A model generated the notes under the pieces. The model was not told the origin of the DNA. It saw only the letters and a list, made by a program, of their open reading frames with translations, and searched no databases. Positions 43,950 to 51,693 of a stretch of 64,000 nucleotides of DNA are shown piece by piece (position 1 is the first letter of the stretch; each line of letters starts with the position of its first letter). This stretch comes from Nonomuraea harbinensis. Lineage in GTDB: Bacteria > Actinomycetota > Actinomycetes > Streptosporangiales > Streptosporangiaceae. Position numbers and translations under genes: made by a program. The DNA is taken from contig NZ_JAHKRN010000039.1 in NCBI RefSeq assembly GCF_019396385.1, forward strand, positions 1-64,000, written 5' to 3'.

Positions 43950-45671
43950 ATGGATTGGACACGCGCGGACCGCCTGCTCGCGCGAACGGTGAAAGCGGGA
44001 CTCGCCTGGAACATCCTGCTCCTCGCGGTGAGTCTGTGCCGCTCGGCGGGCGCGCTCGCCTTCCCCGCCCTGCTCGCCGCGGCCATCGACGAACGGCTGA
44101 TGGGAGAGGGACATGCCGCGCTCGTCAGCCTGACGGTGCTGATGGCGGCGCTGCTCCTGGGCGAGGTGGCCAACCAGCTCATCGCCCCCTGGTGCGTGAG
44201 CACGATCGTCCTCGGCCTCCGCCGTCAGTTCCTCGACCACGCGCTGCGCCTCACGGTCCGCGACCGCGCCGGATTCGCCAGCGGAGATCTGACCAGCAGG
44301 CTGCTGACGAGCACCACCGAGACCGGGTCCGTCGTGCCGCTGCTGACCGTCTGGACGACGTCGCTGGTGGTGTCGGGAGGCGCGCTGGTGGCACTGGGCC
44401 TGATCGATCCAAGGCTGCTGCTGGCGTTCGTCGCCGGAGGCCCGGCGGCGACCCTGGTGATCCGCGCCTTCGTCGGGCGCATCTCGCCGCTCCTGACCGC
44501 CTACCTGGGCATTCAGGGCCGCATCTCGGGGCGCCTGGTCGAGGTCCTGACCGGGATCCGCACGGTCCGGGCGGCCGGGACCGAGCATCAGGAGATCGAA
44601 CGCGTTCTGTCTGATCTGCCCGACCTGCACAGCGCCGGACGCGACTCCTGGAAGCTGCAGGGGAAACTGAACCTGCGTGCCTCGCTGCTCATGCCGCTGA
44701 TGCAGGTCACGGTCATCGCCACGGCGGGGTTCGTGCTGGTGGACGGGGCGATCACACCCGGTCAGCTGACTGCCGCCGCCGCCTACGTGGGGATGGCACT
44801 CGGTCTTTTCGGCCAGGCCAACCTTTTCATGGCGCTGGCACAGGCGCGCGCCGGCGCCCGCCGCGTGGACGAGGTGCTGTCGGCCGGGGAGACGGGCCAC
44901 GGGGACCGCGCGCTGCCCGCCGGAACGGGCGAGCTGAGCATCGAGCACGTCACGGTCACGGGTCCGGAAGGACCGCTGCTCGACGGCGTCGACCTGCGGG
45001 TGCCGGGCGGCAGCACCCTCGCCGTGGTCGGCACGTCAGGATCCGGGAAGTCCACTCTCGCGGCGGTCGCGGGGCGGTTGATCGACCCGGACGAGGGCCG
45101 TGTCCTCCTGGACGGGGTGCCGCTGCGCGACCTCTCCCCGCCGGCACTCGCCGCCGCGGTGGGGTGGGCGTTCGAACGTCCGGTCTACCTGACCGGCACG
45201 TTCGCCGAGGCCATCGGCTTCGGCGGCACCGGCATCCCGCACGACCGGGTACGGCGGGCCGCACGGGCCGCCCAGGTCGATCCGTTCATCAGACGCCTGC
45301 CCCTCGGCTACGACACACCCTGTTCGGACGCCCTCCTGTCGGGGGGAGAGCGGCAGCGGCTCGGTCTCGCGCGCGGACTGGCGCACGGCGGCCGCGTCCT
45401 CATCCTGGACGACGCGCTCTCCAGCGTGGACAGCATCACCGAGTTGCGGATCAGCAAGGCCATCGCCGGGATGAGCGGCGTCACGCGGATCCTGGTGACA
45501 CACAAGATCTCGATCGCGGGGCGTGCGGACCGGGTGGCCTGGATCGACCGGGGACGGATCCGGGCCTGCGCGCCCCACGCGGAGCTGTGGCGGATGCCCG
45601 ATTACCGCCGCCTGTTCCAGCCGGGACCGGAAGACCACCACAGTGAGGGACGGGAGCTGAGCCATGTCTGA
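43950..45671 (+). CDS. ABC half-transporter 1 of the lan locus (degenerate ATP site)
   Basis: 573 residues: six-helix membrane domain (about 15-300) and ATPase domain (about 330-560). Walker A is VVGTSGSGKSTLAAV, the signature LLSGGERQRLGLARGL, Walker B VLILDDALSSVDS, switch His in VTHKISIAG. Asp stands where the catalytic Glu normally follows Walker B, so its own ATP site is probably non-hydrolytic. There is no N-terminal C39 peptidase domain, so it does not remove the leader. ATG 43950 has GGAGG 8 nt upstream. The 3' end overlaps the next ABC gene by 8 nt. Confidence 0.9.
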   Translation: MDWTRADRLLARTVKAGLAWNILLLAVSLCRSAGALAFPALLAAAIDERLMGEGHAALVSLTVLMAALLLGEVANQLIAPWCVSTIVLGLRRQFLDHALRLTVRDRAGFASGDLTSRLLTSTTETGSVVPLLTVWTTSLVVSGGALVALGLIDPRLLLAFVAGGPAATLVIRAFVGRISPLLTAYLGIQGRISGRLVEVLTGIRTVRAAGTEHQEIERVLSDLPDLHSAGRDSWKLQGKLNLRASLLMPLMQVTVIATAGFVLVDGAITPGQLTAAAAYVGMALGLFGQANLFMALAQARAGARRVDEVLSAGETGHGDRALPAGTGELSIEHVTVTGPEGPLLDGVDLRVPGGSTLAVVGTSGSGKSTLAAVAGRLIDPDEGRVLLDGVPLRDLSPPALAAAVGWAFERPVYLTGTFAEAIGFGGTGIPHDRVRRAARAAQVDPFIRRLPLGYDTPCSDALLSGGERQRLGLARGLAHGGRVLILDDALSSVDSITELRISKAIAGMSGVTRILVTHKISIAGRADRVAWIDRGRIRACAPHAELWRMPDYRRLFQPGPEDHHSEGRELSHV

Positions 45672-47382
45672 TCACGACGGCGCGGGCTGGCCGCTGATCC
45701 GCCGGTCGTTGCTGCGGCGGCGTGGATCGCTCGCTGTCCTGGCCGCCTGGTCAGTGGTGGAGTCCGTGCCCGCGATGGCCTCAGGGGTGCTGGTCGCCAA
45801 GGCCGTCGACGAGGGATTCCTCCGTGGGGACGCGCTCACGGGGCTGTCGTGGCTGGCCGCGTTGCTCCTGGTGTACGCGGTCGGCGCCGTCGCGTCGCGC
45901 TTCACGTACCCGATCGTCGGCGCGATCGTCGAGCCGCTCCGCGACGACCTCCTGCGCGGCGTGGTGACCGGCATCGTGCACGGGCACGGCGACGTCGCCG
46001 ACGGTTCGACGATCGCCCGTGTCACGCAGCAGGTCGAATCCGTACGCAAGGCCGTGGCGATGCTGCTGAACGGCATGCGGAGATTCCTGTTCACGCTCGC
46101 CGCCGCGGCCTTCGGGCTGACCGCGCTCGCCCCCGAGATCGTCTGGCTGACCATGCCGCCTGTACTGGTGGCAGGGCTGCTGTTCGCCGCACTGCTGCGG
46201 AGGCTCGTCCGCCGTCAGCGCGCGGCCATCGAGGCGAACGAACGGGTCGCCGGCGAGGTGACCGCCGCTCTGGCCGGGCACCGGGACATCAGAGCCTTCG
46301 GCCGTGAGGAGAAGACCGTCGCGTCCGTCACCGCCACCCTCGCCGCGGAGCGTGCCGCGCACCAACGCCTGGCCCGTGCCACCGCCGCACGCAGCCTCAT
46401 CACCGCCGCCGGAGGCCAGCTTCCGCTGCTGTGCCTGCTGTTCGGAGCGCCGTGGCTGATGAGCCGTGGCGTGACAGCCGGCGTGCTGGTCGGCGCGGCG
46501 ACGTACGTCAGCATGCACCTGGAGCCCGTCATGAGGATGCTCACCGAGGTCATCGGCGGCTCCGGCCTTCAGCTGGCGGTGACCGTACGCAGGCTCGCCG
46601 AGGCCGATCCCGCCCGCCTGCCGGTGACAGGGCAGCCGGAGGCGTTCCCGGAGGGCACGGAGGTCGTGGTCGAGGACCTGGAGTTCGCCTACGGCGCGGG
46701 CGCCGAACCAGTCCTCCGGGATCTGTCGTTCACCGTCCCCGAGAACGGCCACCTCGCCATCGTGGGCCCAAGCGGGATCGGGAAGTCCACACTGGCGGCG
46801 CTGCTGGCCGGGCTGGCCGTGCCCGGCCGAGGCCGCGTCAGGGTCGGCGGCACGGCGCCGGACCTCGTCCCGTCCGCCCGGCGCAGGGAGCACATCGTCC
46901 TGGTGCCCCAGGAGTCGTACGTCTTCTCCGGGACCGTCGAGGAGAACCTGCGCTACCTCAACGCGGACGCCGGCGGACCGGAGCTTTCTGCCGCGGTACG
47001 GAACGTGGGGGCCGAGAACCTGATCACCAGGCTCGGCGGGCTGGACGCCCAGGTCGAACCGGCCCGGTTGTCGGCCGGGGAGAAGCAACTGATCGGGCTG
47101 AGCCGGGCCTACGTGAGCCGGGCCCACGTCGTCATCCTCGACGAAGCGAGCTGTCACCTGGACCCCGTCGCCGAGGCACGAGCCGAACTGGCCTTCCGTT
47201 CGAGGCCGGGAACGCTGATCGTGATCGCGCACCGTGCGTCGTCGGCGTTGCGCGCCGGGCGGATCCTGCTGCTCGACGGCACCCGGGCGTCCTTCGGCGA
47301 GCACCGGCACCTGGTGGAAACCTCGGAACTGTACGCCGAGCTCGTCGGGCATTCCCGTCGTACGGCCGGCTCCCAGAGGTGA
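45664..47382 (+). CDS. ABC half-transporter 2 of the lan locus
   Basis: 572 residues: membrane domain (about 15-300) and ATPase domain. Walker A is IVGPSGIGKSTLAALLAG, the signature RLSAGEKQLIGLSRAY (Ala for the first Gly of LSGGE), Walker B VVILDEASCHLDP with the catalytic Glu, switch His in VIAHRASSA. It complements half-transporter 1: this protein supplies the catalytic Glu and the altered signature, the other the canonical signature and the altered Walker B, which is the pattern of heterodimeric exporters with one active ATP site. Translation is coupled by an 8-nt overlap. It probably exports the modified peptides. Confidence 0.9.
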   Translation: MSDHDGAGWPLIRRSLLRRRGSLAVLAAWSVVESVPAMASGVLVAKAVDEGFLRGDALTGLSWLAALLLVYAVGAVASRFTYPIVGAIVEPLRDDLLRGVVTGIVHGHGDVADGSTIARVTQQVESVRKAVAMLLNGMRRFLFTLAAAAFGLTALAPEIVWLTMPPVLVAGLLFAALLRRLVRRQRAAIEANERVAGEVTAALAGHRDIRAFGREEKTVASVTATLAAERAAHQRLARATAARSLITAAGGQLPLLCLLFGAPWLMSRGVTAGVLVGAATYVSMHLEPVMRMLTEVIGGSGLQLAVTVRRLAEADPARLPVTGQPEAFPEGTEVVVEDLEFAYGAGAEPVLRDLSFTVPENGHLAIVGPSGIGKSTLAALLAGLAVPGRGRVRVGGTAPDLVPSARRREHIVLVPQESYVFSGTVEENLRYLNADAGGPELSAAVRNVGAENLITRLGGLDAQVEPARLSAGEKQLIGLSRAYVSRAHVVILDEASCHLDPVAEARAELAFRSRPGTLIVIAHRASSALRAGRILLLDGTRASFGEHRHLVETSELYAELVGHSRRTAGSQR

Positions 47383-47392
47383 GAGCCGGCCG
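47363..47392. terminator. Hairpin between convergent lan operons
   Basis: CGGCCGGCTC (47363-47372) and GAGCCGGCCG (47383-47392) form a 10-bp stem with a 10-nt loop, covering the stop of the second ABC gene and ending 6 nt before the stop of the convergent regulator gene. It could end transcription from both sides. Confidence 0.6.
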
Positions 47393-47397
47393 CGGCG

Positions 47398-48129
47398 TCA
47401 CTGGCCGGCGGCGTTCTGCGACACCCACACCGCGATCTGGGTACGGTCGCGCAGCCCGAGCTTGCGCAGGCAGTTGGAGATGTGGTTCTTGGTGGTGCCC
47501 TCCGTGATGTAGAGCTGTCGCGCGATCTCCTTGTTGGAGGCGCCCGAGCCGACGAGCAGGGCGATCTCGTACTCGCGCTCGGACAGCCCGTACGGCGGCC
47601 TCGTGGCGGAGGCGTCGTCGCGCGTGGGCTCGACCGGCTCAGGCGGGCGGATCTGGGTGCCTTCGCGTAACGCTGCCACCAGCCGCTCCGTGGCCGCGCC
47701 GCTCAGCACGGTCTCACCCCCCGCGGCCCGCTTGATCGCCGCCACCAGCTCGTCGGGCGGGGTGTCCTTCAGCAGATAGCCTCTGGCGCCCGCACGCAGC
47801 CCACCGAAGATGTAGTCGTCGTCGTCGAACGTCGTGAGCATCACGGAGGCGATGGCGGGGAACTCCGCGCGCAGCCGTCCGACGAGTTCGACGCCGTCCA
47901 TCACCGGCATGCGGGCGTCCACGAGAGCCACGTGGGGGCGGTCCGCCGGAGGCATGCCCGACAGGAGGCGGAGGGCGTCGGCGCCGTTGGCGGCGGATCC
48001 GACGATCTCGATGTCCGGTTCGATCTCCAGGAGCTTGCGCAGGCCCTCGCGCATCAGAATCTGGTCGTCCACCAGCAGGACCCGGATCACATCGCCCTCC
48101 CCATCTTCCATGGCGTCTTCCACGGTCAC
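47398..48129 (-). CDS. NarL/LuxR-type response regulator of the lan locus
   Basis: 243 residues from GTG 48129, which overlaps the kinase stop (GTGA). Receiver domain: VLLVDDQILMREGLRKLL, phosphoacceptor in VALVDARMPVMDGVEL, MLTTFDDDDYIF, GYLLKDTPPDEL. LuxR helix-turn-helix: LSEREYEIALLVGSGASNKEIARQLYITEGTTKNHISNCLRKLGLRDRTQ. A linker of about 30 residues separates the two domains. With the adjacent kinase it is the only regulator pair in the locus and is the likely reader of the CATGAC-N4-GTCATG palindromes. Confidence 0.93.
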   Translation of the reverse strand: MTVEDAMEDGEGDVIRVLLVDDQILMREGLRKLLEIEPDIEIVGSAANGADALRLLSGMPPADRPHVALVDARMPVMDGVELVGRLRAEFPAIASVMLTTFDDDDYIFGGLRAGARGYLLKDTPPDELVAAIKRAAGGETVLSGAATERLVAALREGTQIRPPEPVEPTRDDASATRPPYGLSEREYEIALLVGSGASNKEIARQLYITEGTTKNHISNCLRKLGLRDRTQIAVWVSQNAAGQ

Positions 48130-49412
48130 GCCGGCACCATCGCCCGGAGGGTGAACCCCTCACCGGGATCGCTGCTCACGTCCAGGGCCCCGTTGACGGA
48201 CTCCAGGCGCTCGCGCAGGCCGCGCAGCCCGAAGCCTGTGGTGATCGAGTCCCGTTCGGCGCCGGCGCCGTCGTCGGACACGGTCAGCTCCACTCGCTCG
48301 GGGGTGCAGTCGAGCGCGACCACGATGTTCCGGGCCCGGGAGTGGCGCAACGCGTTGGTCAGCCCTTCCTGGACGATCCGGTAGCAGACGAGTTCGCGGC
48401 TCTCGTCCACATCGGGCCAGGTGCCTCGTACCGTGAAGGCGACGTCGGTGTCGGCCGAGCCGAACGACTCGGCCAGCGCGCGCAGCGCGGCGACTCCGGT
48501 GCGGCCCTTCATGCGCAGCGGCTTGAGCGCGCGGACCCAGCGGCGGGTGTCCGTCAGCGCCTCCAGCGTCAGCTCCTGCGCCTGACGCACCTCGTCCCAC
48601 GCGGCCTCGGGGCGTGCGGTGCGATACCGCTGCGCGTTCGCCAGGCTCACGTTGATGACCGTGAGGTAATGACCTACGGAGTCGTGCATGTCCCGGGCGA
48701 TCCGGGTGCGCTCCTCGGCGATGGCCAGCTCACGGGTCTGTGCCGCGTAGCGCCGGAGCTCCGCATGCGCCTGTTCCAGGTCGGCCAGGAGTCGCCGGGT
48801 CACCTCCGCCCGGCGTTCGGACTCGATCATCGCGACCACCACGACCAGGATCACCAGGCACAGGAGCAGGACGGCCGCGCCGTTGACGATGGCCGCGACG
48901 AACGACTGCTCGGGATTGAGCAGCCCGATCCCGAACGGGAAGAGCCCCGCCACGGCCGCGTATCCCAGGCCCCCGCGCAGTCCGAAGACGACCAGGGCGT
49001 TCCCGACCGCCACGCTCACGATCAGCAGGGCGGCTATCCCGCCGGCCAGCATGAGGAGCAGGCTCGTGGCCAGGAAGGCGACGGTGGCCGCCTTGCGCAG
49101 GGGCGGGACGTCCTGCCGCCACGGCATGAGCAGCCAGAGAACACCGCTCATGGGCAGGGCGGCGGCGCTGACGAAAAGGAACACCTTCGGTAGCAGCCAG
49201 CCGGCCGGGTCCAAACGCCCCAATTCCTGGAAGCCGGTGACGAACACCAGGGCGCTGATGATGGCAGATCCCCAGAAGAAGGCGCTGAACACCAAAGGAG
49301 GGTGGTCGTGGGTGAATCCCACCCAACTTCCCACCTCTTTGATCGATCGGGAATCCCGCATAACCGCGAGCATAACCAGCCGGTTCTCGCAGCACAGCGT
49401 GGCCGTGGTCAT
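48126..49412 (-). CDS. NarL-type sensor histidine kinase of the lan locus
   Basis: 428 residues. Six membrane helices fill about residues 38-190 with almost no extracytoplasmic domain, so it probably senses something in or at the membrane. The HisKA_3 phosphoacceptor is ERTRIARDMHDSVGHYLT (about 240), and the ATPase domain has LVCYRIVQEGLTNALRHSRA and VSDDGAGAERDSITTGFGLRGLRERLE. It heads the regulatory operon; the palindrome at 49433-49448 lies 21 nt before its ATG. An intramembrane sensor suits detection of a membrane-active peptide, including the cell's own product. Confidence 0.9.
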   Translation of the reverse strand: MTTATLCCENRLVMLAVMRDSRSIKEVGSWVGFTHDHPPLVFSAFFWGSAIISALVFVTGFQELGRLDPAGWLLPKVFLFVSAAALPMSGVLWLLMPWRQDVPPLRKAATVAFLATSLLLMLAGGIAALLIVSVAVGNALVVFGLRGGLGYAAVAGLFPFGIGLLNPEQSFVAAIVNGAAVLLLCLVILVVVVAMIESERRAEVTRRLLADLEQAHAELRRYAAQTRELAIAEERTRIARDMHDSVGHYLTVINVSLANAQRYRTARPEAAWDEVRQAQELTLEALTDTRRWVRALKPLRMKGRTGVAALRALAESFGSADTDVAFTVRGTWPDVDESRELVCYRIVQEGLTNALRHSRARNIVVALDCTPERVELTVSDDGAGAERDSITTGFGLRGLRERLESVNGALDVSSDPGEGFTLRAMVPA

Positions 49413-49432
49413 GCCTCGCAGGGCCGCCGGCG

Positions 49433-49448
49433 CATGACTTCGGTCATG
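49433..49448. promoter_or_regulatory. Palindrome CATGAC-N4-GTCATG upstream of the lan kinase gene
   Basis: CATGAC TTCG GTCATG matches the arms of the site at 39970-39987 exactly, with the same 4-nt spacing but a different spacer sequence. Its closeness to the kinase ATG (21 nt) suggests direct autoregulation. Confidence 0.6.
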
Positions 49449-49566
49449 GTGCAGCGTGACCCCTATGTGCCTTATGTGGGATATTTGGCGCTATTAGCCG
49501 AATTTACGATCTCTCCAATGGCAGGAAGCCGCCCATCACTGTCTAGGGCGAAACGAGGTGGGTTTC

Positions 49567-49944
49567 GTGCTGGTGAACCGTGCCTTCGAAGCTTTGGCTC
49601 ACGTGCGACGTCGTGAGGTGTTACGCATCCTCCGCAAGCATGACCGGCTGTCGGCGGGGCAACTCGCCGAGCAGCTCGCGGTGCCCAGGCCGACGCTGTC
49701 CGGCCATCTCAACGTCTTGAAGGGGGCTGACCTCATCATCGGGGACAGGGAGGGCACGACCATCTGGTACCGCCTCAACATGACCGTGATGGAGGAGACG
49801 GTGGAACTGGTCCTGTCCCTGCTGAGCCGGGGCTCGGCGCCCGCCCTGCCCGTGGTGTCGCTCGACCAGGCCGACCGGCCCCGCGTCCGCCACCCTTTCC
49901 AGGAGCGCCTTCCCGTCAGCGGAGGTCGGCCGACCGTTCGGTGA
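49567..49944 (+). CDS. ArsR-type winged helix regulator
   Basis: 125 residues from GTG 49567, which has GAGG 8 nt upstream; GTG 49558 is an alternative. The domain (FEALAHVRRREVLRILRKHDRLSAGQLAEQLAVPRPTLSGHLNVLKGADLI, then REGTTIWYRLN) is a standard ArsR fold. It contains no cysteine, so it is unlikely to be a thiolate metal sensor. It lies between the lan kinase and mnmA, reads toward mnmA (40 nt gap) and may belong to the island's edge. Its targets are unknown. Confidence 0.85.
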   Translation: MLVNRAFEALAHVRRREVLRILRKHDRLSAGQLAEQLAVPRPTLSGHLNVLKGADLIIGDREGTTIWYRLNMTVMEETVELVLSLLSRGSAPALPVVSLDQADRPRVRHPFQERLPVSGGRPTVR

Positions 49945-49984
49945 CGCCACACCACATCCGTGCGGCCAGTACGCTGGAACGGTC

Positions 49985-51043
49985 ATGGGATTGCGTGTGC
50001 TTGCCGCCATGTCGGGCGGCGTCGACTCCGCCGTGGCCGCCGCCCGGATCGCCGAGGCCGGTCACGACGTCACCGGTGTCCATCTCGCCCTGTCCGCCAA
50101 CCCCCAATCCCACCGCACCGGGGCCAGGGGCTGCTGCACGATCGAGGACTCGCGTGACGCCAGGCGGGCGGCCGACGTGATCGGCATCCCGTTCTACATC
50201 TGGGACATGGCCGAGCGGTTCCAGCGTGACGTGGTCGACGACTTCGTGGCCGAATACGCGGCCGGCCGCACGCCCAACCCGTGCCTGCGGTGCAACGAGA
50301 AGATCAAGTTCGCCGCGGTGCTCGACCGGGCGCTGGCGCTCGGCTTCGACGCGGTCGCGACCGGCCACCACGCCAGGCTCGTCGACGGCGTGCTGTCCAG
50401 GAGCGCCGACCCGGCCAAGGACCAGTCGTACGTGCTCGGGGTCCTCACCCGCGAGCAGCTCGGCCACGCCGTCTTCCCGCTGGGCGACTCCACCAAGGCC
50501 GAGGTGCGCGCGGAGGCGGCCCGGCGCGGGCTGACCGTCGCCGACAAGCCCGACAGCCACGACATCTGCTTCATCGCCGACGGCGACACCCGCGGCTTCC
50601 TGGCCGAGCGGCTCGGCGCGGCCGAGGGGCCGATCGTCGACGAGTCGGGCGCGGTCGTCGGCAGCCACCAGGGCGCCCACGGGTTCACCGTGGGCCAGCG
50701 CAAGGGCCTGCGCATCGACCGGCCCGCGCCCGACGGCAGGCCGCGCTACGTGCTGTCGATCGAGCCGGTCTCCAACACCGTCACGGTCGGGCCGCGCTCG
50801 GCGCTGGAGGTCACCCGCATCTCCTGCGTGCGCCCGGTGTGGAACGGCCCGCACGTCCGCGACGACCTCACCGTGCAGCTGCGCGCGCACGGCGAGGTGT
50901 ACGGGTGCGCGTTCGAGGAGCGCGACGGCGGCCTGGAGATCGAGCTCGACAGGCCGGCCACCGGCGTCGCGGCCGGCCAGGCGGCGGTGCTCTACTCGGG
51001 GCCGACGGTGATCGGGTCGGCCACGATCACGTCGGCGGCCTAG
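49985..51043 (+). CDS. mnmA: tRNA-specific 2-thiouridylase
   Basis: 352 residues. The PP-loop AAMSGGVDSAVAAARI activates U34 of tRNA; the two catalytic cysteines are in RTPNPCLRCNEKIKF and SHDICFIADGD. The C-terminal beta domain begins around GFTVGQRKGLRIDRP. The enzyme takes sulfur from a cysteine desulfurase; the nearest candidate is the nifS-like gene 12 kb upstream. The stop overlaps that of the convergent hydrolase gene by 4 nt. Confidence 0.95.
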   Translation: MGLRVLAAMSGGVDSAVAAARIAEAGHDVTGVHLALSANPQSHRTGARGCCTIEDSRDARRAADVIGIPFYIWDMAERFQRDVVDDFVAEYAAGRTPNPCLRCNEKIKFAAVLDRALALGFDAVATGHHARLVDGVLSRSADPAKDQSYVLGVLTREQLGHAVFPLGDSTKAEVRAEAARRGLTVADKPDSHDICFIADGDTRGFLAERLGAAEGPIVDESGAVVGSHQGAHGFTVGQRKGLRIDRPAPDGRPRYVLSIEPVSNTVTVGPRSALEVTRISCVRPVWNGPHVRDDLTVQLRAHGEVYGCAFEERDGGLEIELDRPATGVAAGQAAVLYSGPTVIGSATITSAA

Positions 51044-51669
51044 AGTTCGATCGACCCGCCGACGGGCAGCCGGCGCATGTCGGCCTGCTGAGCCTCCGAC
51101 TCCATCCGCAGCCAGTTGTCGACCAGCCCGAGCCCGATGTCGTTGAGCAGCCCGTCGTGGGTGGAGAGCGCCCGCGCGGGCCGGATCGTGCGCAGATACT
51201 CGACCATCTCCACGAGCTTCAGCCACGGCGCGTTGGTCGGCACCAGCAGCGTCTCCACCTCGGCGCCGGGCACGGTGAGCGCGTCGCCCGGGTAGAACAG
51301 CGAGCCGTCGACCATGAACCCGACGTTCTGCACGATCGGCAGGTCGGGATGGTTCTTCAGATGCCACTCGCCGAACACGTCCACCCGGAACCCGGCCGCC
51401 TGGAAGTCGTCGCCGTGACGGACCACGCCGACCTTCAGCGGCAGCTCGTCGAGCTCGGCGGCGACGGCCTCGCACGTCCACACCTCCAGATCGGGGGAGG
51501 CGGCGGCCAGCCGGTCGACGTCCAGGTGGTCGGGGTGCTGGTGGGTGATGAGCACCGCGTCCGCGCCGTCGAGCACCGGGTCCCGGGTGAAGGTGCCGGG
51601 GTCGATGACCAGGACCTTGCCGTCCTTCTCCAGGCGTACGCAGGCGTGCCCGTACTTCGTGAGCTTCAT
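51040..51669 (-). CDS. Metallo-beta-lactamase fold hydrolase
   Basis: 209 residues from ATG 51669; the frame continues upstream without similarity. MKLTKYGHACVRLEKDGKVLVIDPG, the metal motif THQHPDHLD (HxHxDH), FYPGDAL and the late STHDGLL define the small MBL-fold hydrolases of the UlaG-like kind. The substrate is unknown. It is divergent from the metE-like gene, only 24 nt between starts, so the two promoters must overlap the coding regions or the transcripts are leaderless. Confidence 0.85.
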   Translation of the reverse strand: MKLTKYGHACVRLEKDGKVLVIDPGTFTRDPVLDGADAVLITHQHPDHLDVDRLAAASPDLEVWTCEAVAAELDELPLKVGVVRHGDDFQAAGFRVDVFGEWHLKNHPDLPIVQNVGFMVDGSLFYPGDALTVPGAEVETLLVPTNAPWLKLVEMVEYLRTIRPARALSTHDGLLNDIGLGLVDNWLRMESEAQQADMRRLPVGGSIEL

Positions 51670-51693
51670 CTGGCACACCCTACGCTTGTGCCC

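Noticed and set aside
37964..49984. Mobile element or att sites around the lanthipeptide island
   Set aside because: I found no integrase, transposase, tRNA gene or matching direct repeats at the borders; insertion is argued from gene order only.
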